From an uncultured Pseudomonas sp. (GTDB lineage: Bacteria > Pseudomonadota > Gammaproteobacteria > Pseudomonadales > Pseudomonadaceae), in the NCBI GenBank assembly GCA_946886875.1, contig CAMPJN010000225.1:1-6437 (forward strand): 6,437 nt of DNA. Reading direction: 5' to 3'. Positions 1 to 5,836 of the stretch are shown one piece after another. A program made the translations under genes and the position numbers. Each line of letters begins with the position of its first letter. The first letter of the stretch is position 1. The notes beneath the pieces were generated by a model that worked only from the letters and a program-made list of their open reading frames with translations, searched no databases and was not told where the DNA came from.

Positions 1-653
1 ACAAGGCGCTGATCGTGCTGAACAAGCCGGCCGGCATTGCCGTGCATGGTGGCAGCGGTTTGAACTACGGGGTGATCGAGGCCTTTCGCCAGTTGCGCCC
101 CGACGCCAAGGATCTGGAGTTGGTGCACCGTCTGGATCGCGATACCTCGGGTCTGCTGATGATCGCCAAGAAGCGCAGCATGTTGCGTCATTTGCATGAG
201 GCGCTGCGCGGCGATGGCGTGGATAAGCGCTATATGGCGCTGGTGCGTGGCCATTGGGCGACTGCCAAGAAACAGGTCAATGCGCCTTTGCTGAAAAGCA
301 ATCTGCGTTCCGGCGAGCGTATGGTCGAAGTCAATCCCGAGGGCAAGGAGGCGCTGACGATATTTCGCGTGCTGCGCCGTTTCGGCGAGTTCGCCACCCT
401 GGTCGAGGCCAAGCCAGTAACCGGGCGCACCCATCAGATTCGTGTGCACGCCCAGCATGCCGGGCACTGCATCGCTGGCGACAGCAAGTATGGTGACGAT
501 GACTTCAGTCGCGAGATTCGCGAGTTAGGTGGCAAGCGATTGTTTCTGCATGCCTACGAATTGGTCGTGCCGCTGCCTGAAGGTGGCGTGTTGAAGCTGG
601 CTGCACCGGTGGATGAGATGTGGGCGCGTACCTTGGAGCGACTCAGTGTCTGA
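1..653 (+). CDS. rluC: 23S rRNA pseudouridine synthase RluC (5'-truncated by window edge)
   Basis: This enzyme isomerises specific uridines in 23S rRNA to pseudouridine; E. coli RluC modifies positions 955, 2504 and 2580. The frame is open from base 3 to the TGA at 651-653, giving 216 visible residues. About 100 N-terminal residues, where the family carries its S4 RNA-binding domain, lie left of the window. The RluA-family catalytic motif HRLDRDTSG is encoded at about 126-152, with the nucleophilic aspartate of HRLD at 135-137. Other family landmarks are [14 protein letters not shown] near the window start, [18 protein letters not shown] (about 414-467) and [10 protein letters not shown] near the C-terminus. 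RluC is preferred over RluA or RluD because of the segment [15 protein letters not shown] and because the next genes (HAD hydrolase, sppA, maf, yceD, rpmF) are the usual Pseudomonas neighbours of rluC. The 3' end overlaps the next gene by 8 bases, which suggests translational coupling. The exact uridine targets are inferred from the family. Confidence 0.93.
   Translation, partial: KALIVLNKPAGIAVHGGSGLNYGVIEAFRQLRPDAKDLELVHRLDRDTSGLLMIAKKRSMLRHLHEALRGDGVDKRYMALVRGHWATAKKQVNAPLLKSNLRSGERMVEVNPEGKEALTIFRVLRRFGEFATLVEAKPVTGRTHQIRVHAQHAGHCIAGDSKYGDDDFSREIRELGGKRLFLHAYELVVPLPEGGVLKLAAPVDEMWARTLERLSV
635..638 (+). promoter_or_regulatory. Ribosome binding site deciding the GTG start of the HAD gene
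   Basis: GGAG lies inside the end of rluC, with 7 bases between it and the GTG at 646. This spacing is ideal. The more upstream in-frame ATG at 613 has no comparable site and would add 11 residues ([11 protein letters not shown]) ahead of the conserved HAD N-terminus. The site therefore favours GTG 646 as the true start. Confidence 0.7.
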
Positions 654-1341
654 TTATCAGCTGTTGATTTTCGATTGGGACGGCACTTTGGTCGACTCCA
701 TCGGGCGTATCGTCGAATCGATGCACCTTGCTGCCGATGCCTGTGAACTGGAGCGCTGCAGTGATGCCCAGGTCAAAGGCATTATCGGGCTGGGTTTGCC
801 GGAAGCTATCGGCAGTCTGTACCCGGGGCTCGTCGAGCCGGCTTGCATTGAGCGCTTTCGTCATTCCTACAGCGAGCATTATCTGGCCTTTGAAACCGAG
901 CCTTCGGCATTGTTTGCCGGGGTGGCCGAGACGCTGGAGGTATTCCGCGAGCAGGGCTATCGGCTGGCGGTGGCGACGGGCAAGAGCCGGCATGGTTTGC
1001 AGCGGGTGTTGCAGGGGCGTGGCTGGCTGGATTATTTCGATGTCACGCGTTGCGCCGACGAGACTGCCAGCAAGCCCGATCCGTTGATGTTGCACGAAAT
1101 TCTCGCCCATTGCGGCGTGGCGCCGCAGCAGGCATTAATGGTCGGCGACTCTTCATTCGATCTGTTGATGGCCAGGCGTGCGGGTGTGGATTCGGTTGCG
1201 GTTGGTTATGGTGCGCAGCCATTGGAGGTCCTGCGCGAGCATGGGCCGGCGCTGGCGATAGAGCAGTTTTCTGAGTTGCGCGCCTGGCTTGAGCGGCGTG
1301 TGAATGTGCAACAAGTTGAGGTGGGTGAATATGTCGGATGA
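646..1341 (+). CDS. HAD-superfamily hydrolase (phosphoglycolate phosphatase-like, HAD-IA)
   Basis: This is a predicted cytoplasmic phosphatase of the haloacid dehalogenase superfamily, 231 residues from the GTG start at 646. All four HAD motifs are visible. Motif I is [10 protein letters not shown], with nucleophile Asp10 and acid/base Asp12. Motif II is AVATGKS, with Thr111. Motif III is Lys143 in SKPDP. Motif IV is VGDSSFD, with Asp168 and Asp172 as likely Mg2+ ligands. Residues 15-85 form a helical cap of the Gph/HAD-IA type. The gene overlaps rluC by 8 bases and sppA by 11, so it sits in the middle of a tightly packed three-gene unit. The last dozen codons also carry the sppA ribosome binding site. 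The Gph-like fold suggests a small phosphorylated metabolite as substrate, but nothing in the sequence or context identifies it, so I give no gene symbol. Linkage to rluC and sppA is typical of Pseudomonas and does not prove a shared function. Confidence 0.9.
   Translation: MSDYQLLIFDWDGTLVDSIGRIVESMHLAADACELERCSDAQVKGIIGLGLPEAIGSLYPGLVEPACIERFRHSYSEHYLAFETEPSALFAGVAETLEVFREQGYRLAVATGKSRHGLQRVLQGRGWLDYFDVTRCADETASKPDPLMLHEILAHCGVAPQQALMVGDSSFDLLMARRAGVDSVAVGYGAQPLEVLREHGPALAIEQFSELRAWLERRVNVQQVEVGEYVG
1318..1325 (+). promoter_or_regulatory. Ribosome binding site deciding the sppA start
   Basis: GAGGTGGG lies within the last codons of the HAD gene, and its GAGG core ends 9 bases before the ATG at 1331. 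It supports ATG 1331 over the in-frame upstream ATG at 1304, which would add nine residues (MCNKLRWVN) and lacks a site of this quality. Confidence 0.6.
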
Positions 1342-2314
1342 ATGGAAAACATCGGCTGCTGGCGGGGATGATGCGAAGAGCTGGAAGTTGCTGGAAACGA
1401 CTTTGTTGGCAAGTGTGCAGGAGCAACGTCGTTCGCGTCGCTGGGGGATCTTCTTCAAGCTGCTGACCTTTATCTATCTGTTCGGTGCGCTGGCGCTATT
1501 TGCGCCCATGCTCGATCTGCAGAAGGGTGCTGGCGGTGGTGGCTCTGGTCATACGGCGTTGATCGAGGTGCGAGGGGTGATCGCCGATAAGGAGATGGCC
1601 AGTGCCGACAATATAGTCAGTAGTCTGCGGGCTGCATTCGAGGATGAAAAAACCAAGGGTGTGATCCTGCGCATCAACAGTCCGGGTGGCAGTCCGGTGC
1701 AGTCCGGTTATATCTATGACGAGATCCGCCGCCTGCGCGCCGAATATCCGGCGATCAAGCTGTACGCAGTGATCAGCGACCTGGGTGCTTCCGGCGCTTA
1801 CTACATCGCCAGCGCCGCGGATGAGATTTACGCCGACAAGGCCAGCCTGGTCGGTTCCATCGGGGTGACCGCGGCCGGCTTCGGTTTCGTGGAGGCGATG
1901 GAGAAACTGGGGATTGATCGCCGCGTCTATACCTCGGGCGAGCACAAGGCTTTTCTCGACCCTTTCCAGCCGCCCAAGGAAGAAGAGGCGCAGTTCTGGA
2001 AGACGGTATTGGAGACTACCCATCGCCAGTTCATCGCCAGCGTCAAGGAGGGGCGTGGGGACAGGCTCAAGTCCGAGGAGCACCCCGAGCTGTTTTCAGG
2101 TTTGGTCTGGTCGGGCGAGCAGTCGCTGCAGCTGGGCTTGATCGATGCGTTGGGCAATACCAGTTATGTTGCGCGAGAAGTGATCGGCGAGAAGAAGCTG
2201 GTCGATTTCACCGTGCAGGAATCCCCGTTTGATCGCTTCGCAAAGAAACTTGGCGCCAGTGTGGCCGAGAACTTGGCTATTTGGATGGGCTTTCAGGGGC
2301 CGACCCTGCGCTAA
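1331..2314 (+). CDS. sppA: Signal peptide peptidase SppA, short single-domain form (peptidase family S49)
   Basis: This membrane-anchored serine protease degrades signal peptides left in the inner membrane after protein export. From ATG 1331 it is 327 residues, matching the short Bacillus-type SppA rather than the duplicated 618-residue E. coli form. It has a charged cytoplasmic N-terminus (1-38, with RRSRR at 33-37). One hydrophobic membrane segment follows at about 39-61 and then a glycine-rich linker (68-73). The S49 domain spans about 76-290. INSPGGSP (115-122) matches the conserved segment that shapes the oxyanion region. The nucleophile is Ser154 in LGASGAYYIA and the general base is Lys206 in SGEHKAF. 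Their spacing of 52 residues equals that of the Ser147/Lys199 dyad reported for B. subtilis SppA. The S49 domain should face the periplasm. The gene overlaps the HAD gene by 11 bases and is the last of its unit, followed by a terminator. SohB is less likely because the dyad spacing and length fit SppA. Confidence 0.93.
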   Translation: MSDEWKTSAAGGDDAKSWKLLETTLLASVQEQRRSRRWGIFFKLLTFIYLFGALALFAPMLDLQKGAGGGGSGHTALIEVRGVIADKEMASADNIVSSLRAAFEDEKTKGVILRINSPGGSPVQSGYIYDEIRRLRAEYPAIKLYAVISDLGASGAYYIASAADEIYADKASLVGSIGVTAAGFGFVEAMEKLGIDRRVYTSGEHKAFLDPFQPPKEEEAQFWKTVLETTHRQFIASVKEGRGDRLKSEEHPELFSGLVWSGEQSLQLGLIDALGNTSYVAREVIGEKKLVDFTVQESPFDRFAKKLGASVAENLAIWMGFQGPTLR

Positions 2315-2334
2315 TCGGTATGGTGTTGCAGGTG

Positions 2335-2365
2335 AGCCCGGTCATTTGATCGGGCTTGTTGCTTT
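2335..2365 (+). terminator. Rho-independent terminator of the rluC–HAD–sppA unit
   Basis: A hairpin begins 20 bases after the sppA stop. The left arm AGCCCGGTC (2335-2343) pairs with the right arm GATCGGGCT (2348-2356) around a four-base ATTT loop, giving a 9-bp stem. A T-rich tail, TGTTGCTTT (2357-2365), follows. One pair is G·U, which holds only in the plus-strand RNA; on the other strand it becomes a C·A mismatch. No T tract follows in the minus direction. The signal therefore appears to serve sppA and not the convergent maf gene, whose stop codon overlaps the tail. Confidence 0.7.
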
Positions 2366-2942
2366 ATGGGATGTCGACGCCGGCGGCATGTAGCATGTCC
2401 ACCAGGCGGATCAGCGGCAAGCCGATCAGGGCATTGGCGTCGCTGCCTTCGGTACTGCGAAACAGGCTGATGCCCAGGCCTTCGGCTTTAAAGCTGCCCG
2501 CGCAGTCGTAGGGTTGCTCCGCCTTCAGGTAGCGAGTGATTTGCGCCTCGCTCAATTCGCGAAAGTGTACGGTAAACGGGACGCAATCGACCTGACAATC
2601 GCTGCTTTGGCTGTCGAGCAGGGCCAGGCCGGTCAGAAAGGTGACACTCTTGCCGCTAGCGGCCAGCAGCTGTTCGCGGGCGCGCTCGAAGTCGTGCGGC
2701 TTGCCGAGAATTCGGTCGCCGAGCACCGCGACTTGGTCCGAGCCGATGATCAGGTGGTGGTTGTATTTCTCACTCAGGGCTCTGGCTTTCTCCTCGGCTA
2801 GGCGGCGTACCAGGGCTTCGGCGGCATCTTCCGTATGGTGGCTTTCATCGATTGCTGGCGCCCCCCAGGTGAAGGGTAAGCGCAAGCGTTCGAGGAGTTC
2901 GCGGCGGTAAGGCGAGCTGGATGCGAGCACCAGGGGTGGCAT
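2364..2942 (-). CDS. maf: Maf-family nucleoside triphosphate pyrophosphatase, YceF (m7GTP pyrophosphatase) type
   Basis: Maf proteins hydrolyse non-canonical or modified NTPs to the monophosphate and pyrophosphate, and the YceF subgroup prefers 7-methyl-GTP. The protein has 192 residues, the usual family length. The N-terminal signature LASSSPYRRELLERL (6-20) contributes to nucleotide binding. The IIGSDQV motif (65-71) carries Asp69, which corresponds to the family's catalytic acid/base. GKP follows at 80-82, then YDCAGSFKAEGLG (145-157) and a C-terminal DANALIGLPL (168-177). The SDQV form, in place of the SADT-like sequence of YhdE-type Maf, together with CAGSFKAEGLG, points to the YceF subgroup. 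The start is well supported: AGAAGGA at 2950-2956 lies 7 bases ahead of the ATG. The gene runs opposite to its neighbours, convergent with sppA and divergent from yceD, so it is probably transcribed alone. The E. coli orthologue yceF also lies next to yceD-rpmF. Substrate preference is inferred from the subgroup. Confidence 0.92.
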   Translation of the reverse strand: MPPLVLASSSPYRRELLERLRLPFTWGAPAIDESHHTEDAAEALVRRLAEEKARALSEKYNHHLIIGSDQVAVLGDRILGKPHDFERAREQLLAASGKSVTFLTGLALLDSQSSDCQVDCVPFTVHFRELSEAQITRYLKAEQPYDCAGSFKAEGLGISLFRSTEGSDANALIGLPLIRLVDMLHAAGVDIP

Positions 2943-2971
2943 GGGCTTGTCCTTCTTATAGTCGGCTGGCG

Positions 2972-2977
2972 ATTTTA
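2972..2977 (-). promoter_or_regulatory. Candidate -10 box for maf
   Basis: On the minus strand this reads TAAAAT, five of six matches to TATAAT. It would start transcription around 2965, leaving a leader of about 20 bases that contains the maf ribosome binding site. No good -35 is present at 16-18 bases; the best hexamers match about three of six positions. A second -10-like TATAAG at 2955-2960 would start the RNA inside or beyond the ribosome binding site, so it is less likely. Confidence 0.35.
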
Positions 2978-3013
2978 GCCTTGACCCATGTGTCTGGACA
3001 GGCCGAATTTCCT

Positions 3014-3042
3014 TTGACAGCGACGGGGTGCATCCATAGAAT
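3014..3042 (+). promoter_or_regulatory. Strong sigma70 promoter for yceD–rpmF–plsX and onward
   Basis: A perfect -35 box TTGACA (3014-3019) and a -10 box TAGAAT (3037-3042, five of six matches) are separated by the optimal 17 bases. Transcription should begin about 7 bases past the -10, near 3048-3051, which is immediately before the yceD ATG at 3052. The transcript would thus have a leader of only about 0-4 bases. No second promoter of comparable quality is visible between maf and yceD. A promoter this strong fits a gene set that includes a ribosomal protein. Confidence 0.8.
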
Positions 3043-3051
3043 GCGCCGCCT

Positions 3052-3579
3052 ATGTCGAATGCACCGATTCCACCTCACGTTGATCCGCGCAAGTTAGCTG
3101 ATCGTGGCGCCACCCTTGAGGGTGATTTGCTGCTGGCCGATTTGCCGCGACTCTGCGAGCCACTTGCCGATAACCAAGGTGTGGTGCGGGCGAAGTTTAT
3201 CTTCGAGCGCGACGAGCGTAATGCCGTGGTTATCCACAGCGAGCTCGAGGTTGAAGTGAAAATGATATGCCAACGTTGTCTGGAGCAGGTCGCTCTGCCG
3301 ATTCACAGCGAGTGTGATTACGCTGTGGTGAAGGAGGGTGCGAATACCCAATCCGTGCCGCAAGGCTATGACGTGTTGGAGCTGGGTGAAGACCCATTGG
3401 ATCTGCTGGCGTTGGTTGAGGAGGAGCTGTTGCTCGCCTTGCCGATTGTCCCGGCTCATGACCCTAAAGATTGCCAGCAACCGGCTGGGCTCGATGAGCC
3501 CGAACCGAGCGAGGACGAGGTGACGCGGTCCAACCCGTTCAATGTATTGGCGCAGTTAAAGCGTGACCCAAACGTTTAG
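3052..3579 (+). CDS. yceD: DUF177 / YceD family protein, 23S rRNA accumulation protein
   Basis: YceD-family proteins are linked to ribosome biology: bacterial and plastid DUF177 proteins have been reported as needed for normal 23S rRNA accumulation. The molecular activity is not settled. This copy has 175 residues. It has the CxxC pair Cys73/Cys76 in MICQRCLE, plus Cys35, Cys88 and Cys141. The conserved acidic-hydrophobic block DPLDLLALVEEELLLALPIV runs from about 114 to 133 and PAH follows at 134-136. The C-terminal motif NPFNVLAQLK (161-170) is typical of the family. The ATG at 3052 is the only sensible start: an in-frame TAG (3037-3039) lies just upstream within the -10 box. The next in-frame start-like codon, TTG 3127, would remove the conserved PIPPHVDPRKLADRG segment. 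No Shine-Dalgarno sequence precedes the ATG, which fits a leaderless mRNA. The gene is followed 13 bases later by rpmF, a pairing also seen in E. coli, and its stop codon overlaps the rpmF ribosome binding site. Confidence 0.93.
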   Translation: MSNAPIPPHVDPRKLADRGATLEGDLLLADLPRLCEPLADNQGVVRAKFIFERDERNAVVIHSELEVEVKMICQRCLEQVALPIHSECDYAVVKEGANTQSVPQGYDVLELGEDPLDLLALVEEELLLALPIVPAHDPKDCQQPAGLDEPEPSEDEVTRSNPFNVLAQLKRDPNV

Positions 3580-3582
3580 GAG
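3578..3582 (+). promoter_or_regulatory. Ribosome binding site of rpmF, overlapping the yceD stop
   Basis: AGGAG shares bases with the TAG stop of yceD (3577-3579) and lies 10 bases before the rpmF ATG. Ribosomes terminating on yceD would finish directly on the rpmF initiation site, so the two genes may be translationally linked. The strong site contrasts with its absence at yceD and its weakness at plsX. Confidence 0.65.
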
Positions 3583-3592
3583 TTAATTAGTT

Positions 3593-3775
3593 ATGGCTGT
3601 TCAGCAGAACAAAAAATCCCGTTCCGCCCGTGACATGCGTCGTTCGCACGATGCACTCGAAGGCAATGCACTGTCCGTTGAAAAGACCACCGGTGAAATC
3701 CACCTGCGCCACCACGTATCGCCAGAAGGCGTTTACCGTGGTCGCAAAGTGATCGACAAGGGCGCTGACGAGTAA
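3593..3775 (+). CDS. rpmF: 50S ribosomal protein bL32
   Basis: bL32 is a small basic protein of the large ribosomal subunit. This copy has 60 residues, the normal size. The N-terminus [19 protein letters not shown] is the family hallmark, followed by [15 protein letters not shown] and GVYRGRKVI. It contains no cysteine, so it is the zinc-independent form, as in E. coli, and not the zinc-ribbon version with two CxxC pairs. The start has a good AGGAG site. The gene lies between yceD and plsX, an arrangement conserved in many gammaproteobacteria. Only three bases separate its stop from the plsX start, and both genes are in the same frame. Confidence 0.97.
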   Translation: MAVQQNKKSRSARDMRRSHDALEGNALSVEKTTGEIHLRHHVSPEGVYRGRKVIDKGADE

Positions 3776-3781
3776 TCCTTG
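3770..3781 (+). promoter_or_regulatory. Weak plsX initiation region: minimal SD and TTG start
   Basis: A three-base GAG (3770-3772) is the only Shine-Dalgarno-like sequence near the TTG at 3779, with 6 bases between them. A better AAGGG (3758-3762) sits 16 bases away, which is too far. The rpmF stop lies between them. The arrangement suggests low, coupled initiation, setting PlsX output well below that of bL32 on the same message. Confidence 0.5.
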
Positions 3782-4789
3782 TCCGCTCCGATCATCGCGA
3801 TTGACGCAATGGGTGGGGACTTCGGTCCCCGCTGCATTGTTCCAGCCAGTATCGCCTGTCTGGTCGAACACCCCTCGCTGCATCTGGTCCTAGTCGGCCA
3901 AACATCCCTACTTGAAGAAATCCTTGGCCAGCATGCCAATGTGGATCGCTCGCGCCTGCGTATCGAGCATGCCGAAGAAGTGATCGGCATGGATGAGCGC
4001 CCGGCTCAGGCGTTGCGTGGCAAGCCGAATTCGTCGATGCGGGTGGCGCTTGAGTTGCTGCGGGACGGGCGAGTGCAGGCTTGCGTCAGCGCCGGCAATA
4101 CCGGTGCGCTGATGGCCTTGTCGCGTTATCTGCTGAAGACCTTGCCGGGCATCGATCGCCCGGCGATGGTGAGCGCGATACCGACTCAGAGCGGTTTTTG
4201 CCATCTGTTGGATCTGGGCGCTAACGTCGATTGCAGCGCCGAGCATCTCTATCAGTTCGCGGTAATGGGCTCGGTTGCCGCGCAAGCCCTGGGGACTGTC
4301 AATCCGCGGGTGGCCTTGCTCAACGTGGGCACCGAAGAGGTCAAGGGTAATCAGCAGGTCAAGCTCGCCGCCAGCTTGTTGCAGCAGGCCAAGGGCTTCA
4401 ATTACATCGGCTTTATCGAGGGCGATGGGCTGTATCGCGGTGAGGCCGATGTGGTGGTTTGCGATGGCTTTGTCGGCAATATCCTGCTCAAGTCCAGCGA
4501 GGGCCTGGCGGCGATGATTGCCATGCGCATCGAGGCCTTGTTCAAGCAAAACCTGGTGACGCGGACGGTCGGCTTGCTGGCGCTACCGTTATTGAAACGT
4601 TTGCGCAGCGATCTGGCGCCGGCGCAGCACAATGGGGCGAGTTTTCTCGGCTTGCAGGGCATCGTGATCAAAAGCCATGGGGCAACAGAGGTGGCGGGGT
4701 TCAAGAACGCCATTCGCCGTGCCATGGCCGAAATTCAGAACGACCTGCCGCAACGTCTGCATGGGCGTCTGGAAGATCTTCTGCTCTGA
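3779..4789 (+). CDS. plsX: Phosphate acyltransferase PlsX, TTG start
   Basis: PlsX converts long-chain acyl-ACP and inorganic phosphate to acyl-phosphate, the acyl donor for PlsY in phosphatidic acid synthesis. It is a peripheral membrane enzyme. The protein has 336 residues, normal for the family. Visible hallmarks are [12 protein letters not shown] (7-18), [10 protein letters not shown] (104-113), [10 protein letters not shown] (143-152), [11 protein letters not shown] (181-191), [21 protein letters not shown] (214-234, the family core) and [10 protein letters not shown] (299-308). The start must be TTG 3779 or later, because the rpmF stop TAA 3773-3775 is in the same frame and only TCC separates the two. 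The next ATG (codon 11) would cut into the conserved AIDAMGGD motif. Only a weak GAG (3770-3772) lies at Shine-Dalgarno distance, so initiation probably relies on ribosomes arriving from rpmF. fabD follows after 98 bases, with no fabH between them. Confidence 0.95.
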   Translation: MSAPIIAIDAMGGDFGPRCIVPASIACLVEHPSLHLVLVGQTSLLEEILGQHANVDRSRLRIEHAEEVIGMDERPAQALRGKPNSSMRVALELLRDGRVQACVSAGNTGALMALSRYLLKTLPGIDRPAMVSAIPTQSGFCHLLDLGANVDCSAEHLYQFAVMGSVAAQALGTVNPRVALLNVGTEEVKGNQQVKLAASLLQQAKGFNYIGFIEGDGLYRGEADVVVCDGFVGNILLKSSEGLAAMIAMRIEALFKQNLVTRTVGLLALPLLKRLRSDLAPAQHNGASFLGLQGIVIKSHGATEVAGFKNAIRRAMAEIQNDLPQRLHGRLEDLLL

Positions 4790-4817
4790 TGTGACCGCAG
4801 CACGCGCCCTGCCATCC

Positions 4818-4828
4818 AACTGACAGTT
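4818..4828 (+). repeat. Short perfect inverted repeat in the plsX–fabD gap
   Basis: AACTG and CAGTT flank a single A, giving an 11-base inverted repeat. It lies in the 98-base gap (4790-4887), which otherwise holds only the fabD ribosome binding site. I see no convincing -35/-10 pair and no terminator in that gap. The repeat is short enough to be chance and does not match any operator I recognise. Confidence 0.3.
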
Positions 4829-4874
4829 TGTTGCGTTTGGCCGATGCCGAATGTTCCCCGACGACAAGACCATT

Positions 4875-4879
4875 AGGGG
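4875..4879 (+). promoter_or_regulatory. Ribosome binding site deciding the fabD start
   Basis: AGGGG lies 8 bases before the ATG at 4888. It favours this start over the in-frame upstream TTG at 4828, which would add a 20-residue extension absent from the FabD family. Confidence 0.65.
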
Positions 4880-4887
4880 CTTATTTT

Positions 4888-5826
4888 ATGTCCGCATCTC
4901 TCGCATTTGTCTTTCCTGGCCAGGGTTCGCAGTCTCTCGCGATGTTGGCTGAGCACGGTACCCAGCAGGTCGTTCTCGATACCTTTAGCGAAGCCTCTGA
5001 AGCGCTTGGCTATGATTTGTGGGCGTTGACCCAGCAGGGCCCGGAAGAGCAACTCAATCAAACCGATAAAACCCAGCCGGCGATTCTTGCCGCCTCCATT
5101 GCGCTATGGCGTCTGTGGCGTGCCGAGGGTGGTGCTGTACCTGGTTTCCTGGCAGGCCATAGCCTGGGTGAATACTCCGCGCTGGTGGCGGCTGAAAGTC
5201 TGCCGTTTGCCAGGGCTGTGCAGTTGGTCGAATTGCGTGGCCAGCTGATGCAGCAAGCGGTGCCGGCGGGGCAGGGCGCGATGGCGGCCATTCTTGGTCT
5301 GGACGACGCCGAGGTGTTGGCAGCCTGCGCTGAAGCGGCCCAGGGTGAAGTGGTCAGCGCGGTGAACTTCAACGCGCCAGGGCAGGTCGTAATCGCCGGT
5401 AGTTCCGCTGCCGTGGCGCGCGCGGTCGAGGCCTGCAAGGCTCGGGGCGCCAAACGCGCCATGCCGCTGCCGGTCAGCGTGCCCTCGCATTGCGAGCTGA
5501 TGCGCCCGGCGGCAGAGCGGTTTGCGGAATCCGTTGCCGGAATAACCTGGCAGGCACCGCAAATCCCATTGGTGCAGAATGTCAGCGCCCTTGTGGTGGC
5601 TGACCTGGAAAGCCTCAAGAATAATTTGCTGATGCAGCTGTACAGCCCGGTTCGCTGGGTCGAGTCGATGGTTTGCCTGGCTGATCAAGGGGTCACCGAT
5701 CTGCTTGAATGTGGGCCGGGCAAGGTCTTGTCGGGTCTCAACAAGCGCTGCGTCAAAGGTATCACCACCCATAATCTGGAAACCCCGGATGCCTTCGCCG
5801 CCGCTCGTGCGGCCTTGGCTGAATAA
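4888..5826 (+). CDS. fabD: Malonyl-CoA:ACP transacylase FabD
   Basis: FabD transfers malonyl from malonyl-CoA to the phosphopantetheine arm of acyl carrier protein, supplying every elongation step of type II fatty acid synthesis in the cytoplasm. From ATG 4888 it has 312 residues, close to the 309 of the E. coli enzyme. The N-terminal FPGQGSQS (9-16) is the family signature. The nucleophile is Ser92 in GHSLGEYSA, with Arg117 in VELRGQLM binding the malonyl carboxylate. His201 in VPSHCELM is the catalytic partner. Gln250 in LMQLYSPVRW lies where the E. coli enzyme has its active-site glutamine. GPGKVLSGL (276-284) is also typical. The ferredoxin-like subdomain should span about 130-200. It lies 98 bases after plsX and 10 bases before fabG. 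This is the conserved fab cluster, in which acpP and fabF would be expected to follow beyond the window. Confidence 0.96.
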   Translation: MSASLAFVFPGQGSQSLAMLAEHGTQQVVLDTFSEASEALGYDLWALTQQGPEEQLNQTDKTQPAILAASIALWRLWRAEGGAVPGFLAGHSLGEYSALVAAESLPFARAVQLVELRGQLMQQAVPAGQGAMAAILGLDDAEVLAACAEAAQGEVVSAVNFNAPGQVVIAGSSAAVARAVEACKARGAKRAMPLPVSVPSHCELMRPAAERFAESVAGITWQAPQIPLVQNVSALVVADLESLKNNLLMQLYSPVRWVESMVCLADQGVTDLLECGPGKVLSGLNKRCVKGITTHNLETPDAFAAARAALAE

Positions 5827-5836
5827 GGAGAGGTTT

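Noticed and set aside
643..1110. Long minus-strand open frame opposite the HAD gene (155 codons)
   Set aside because: It lies antisense to a gene with all four HAD motifs, has no ribosome binding site that I can support and no recognisable domain. Antisense open frames are common in GC-rich coding DNA.
2981..3010. Second rightward promoter from TTGACC at 2981-2986
   Set aside because: At 17-18 bases downstream the hexamers are CGAATT and GAATTT, poor -10 boxes. The promoter at 3014-3042 is far better.
3127..3129. TTG as an alternative yceD start with a GAGGGTGA stretch ahead of it
   Set aside because: It would remove 25 residues, including the conserved PIPPHVDPRKLADRG segment, so it is unlikely to be the main start even though its upstream sequence resembles a ribosome binding site.
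3487..3501. Perfect 6-bp hairpin GGGCTC/GAGCCC as a possible terminator or attenuator
   Set aside because: It lies inside yceD, about 75 bases before its end, is not followed by a T run, and encodes conserved-looking residues (GLDEP). It is most likely a codon-driven coincidence.
4616..4625. Ten-base palindrome GCGCCGGCGC
   Set aside because: It is internal to plsX in GC-rich codons for a conserved region, and such palindromes are expected by chance at this base composition.
4828..4887. N-terminal extension of FabD from the upstream TTG
   Set aside because: FabD proteins begin directly before FVFPGQGSQ, and AGGGG is correctly spaced for ATG 4888. The extra 20 residues show no family resemblance.
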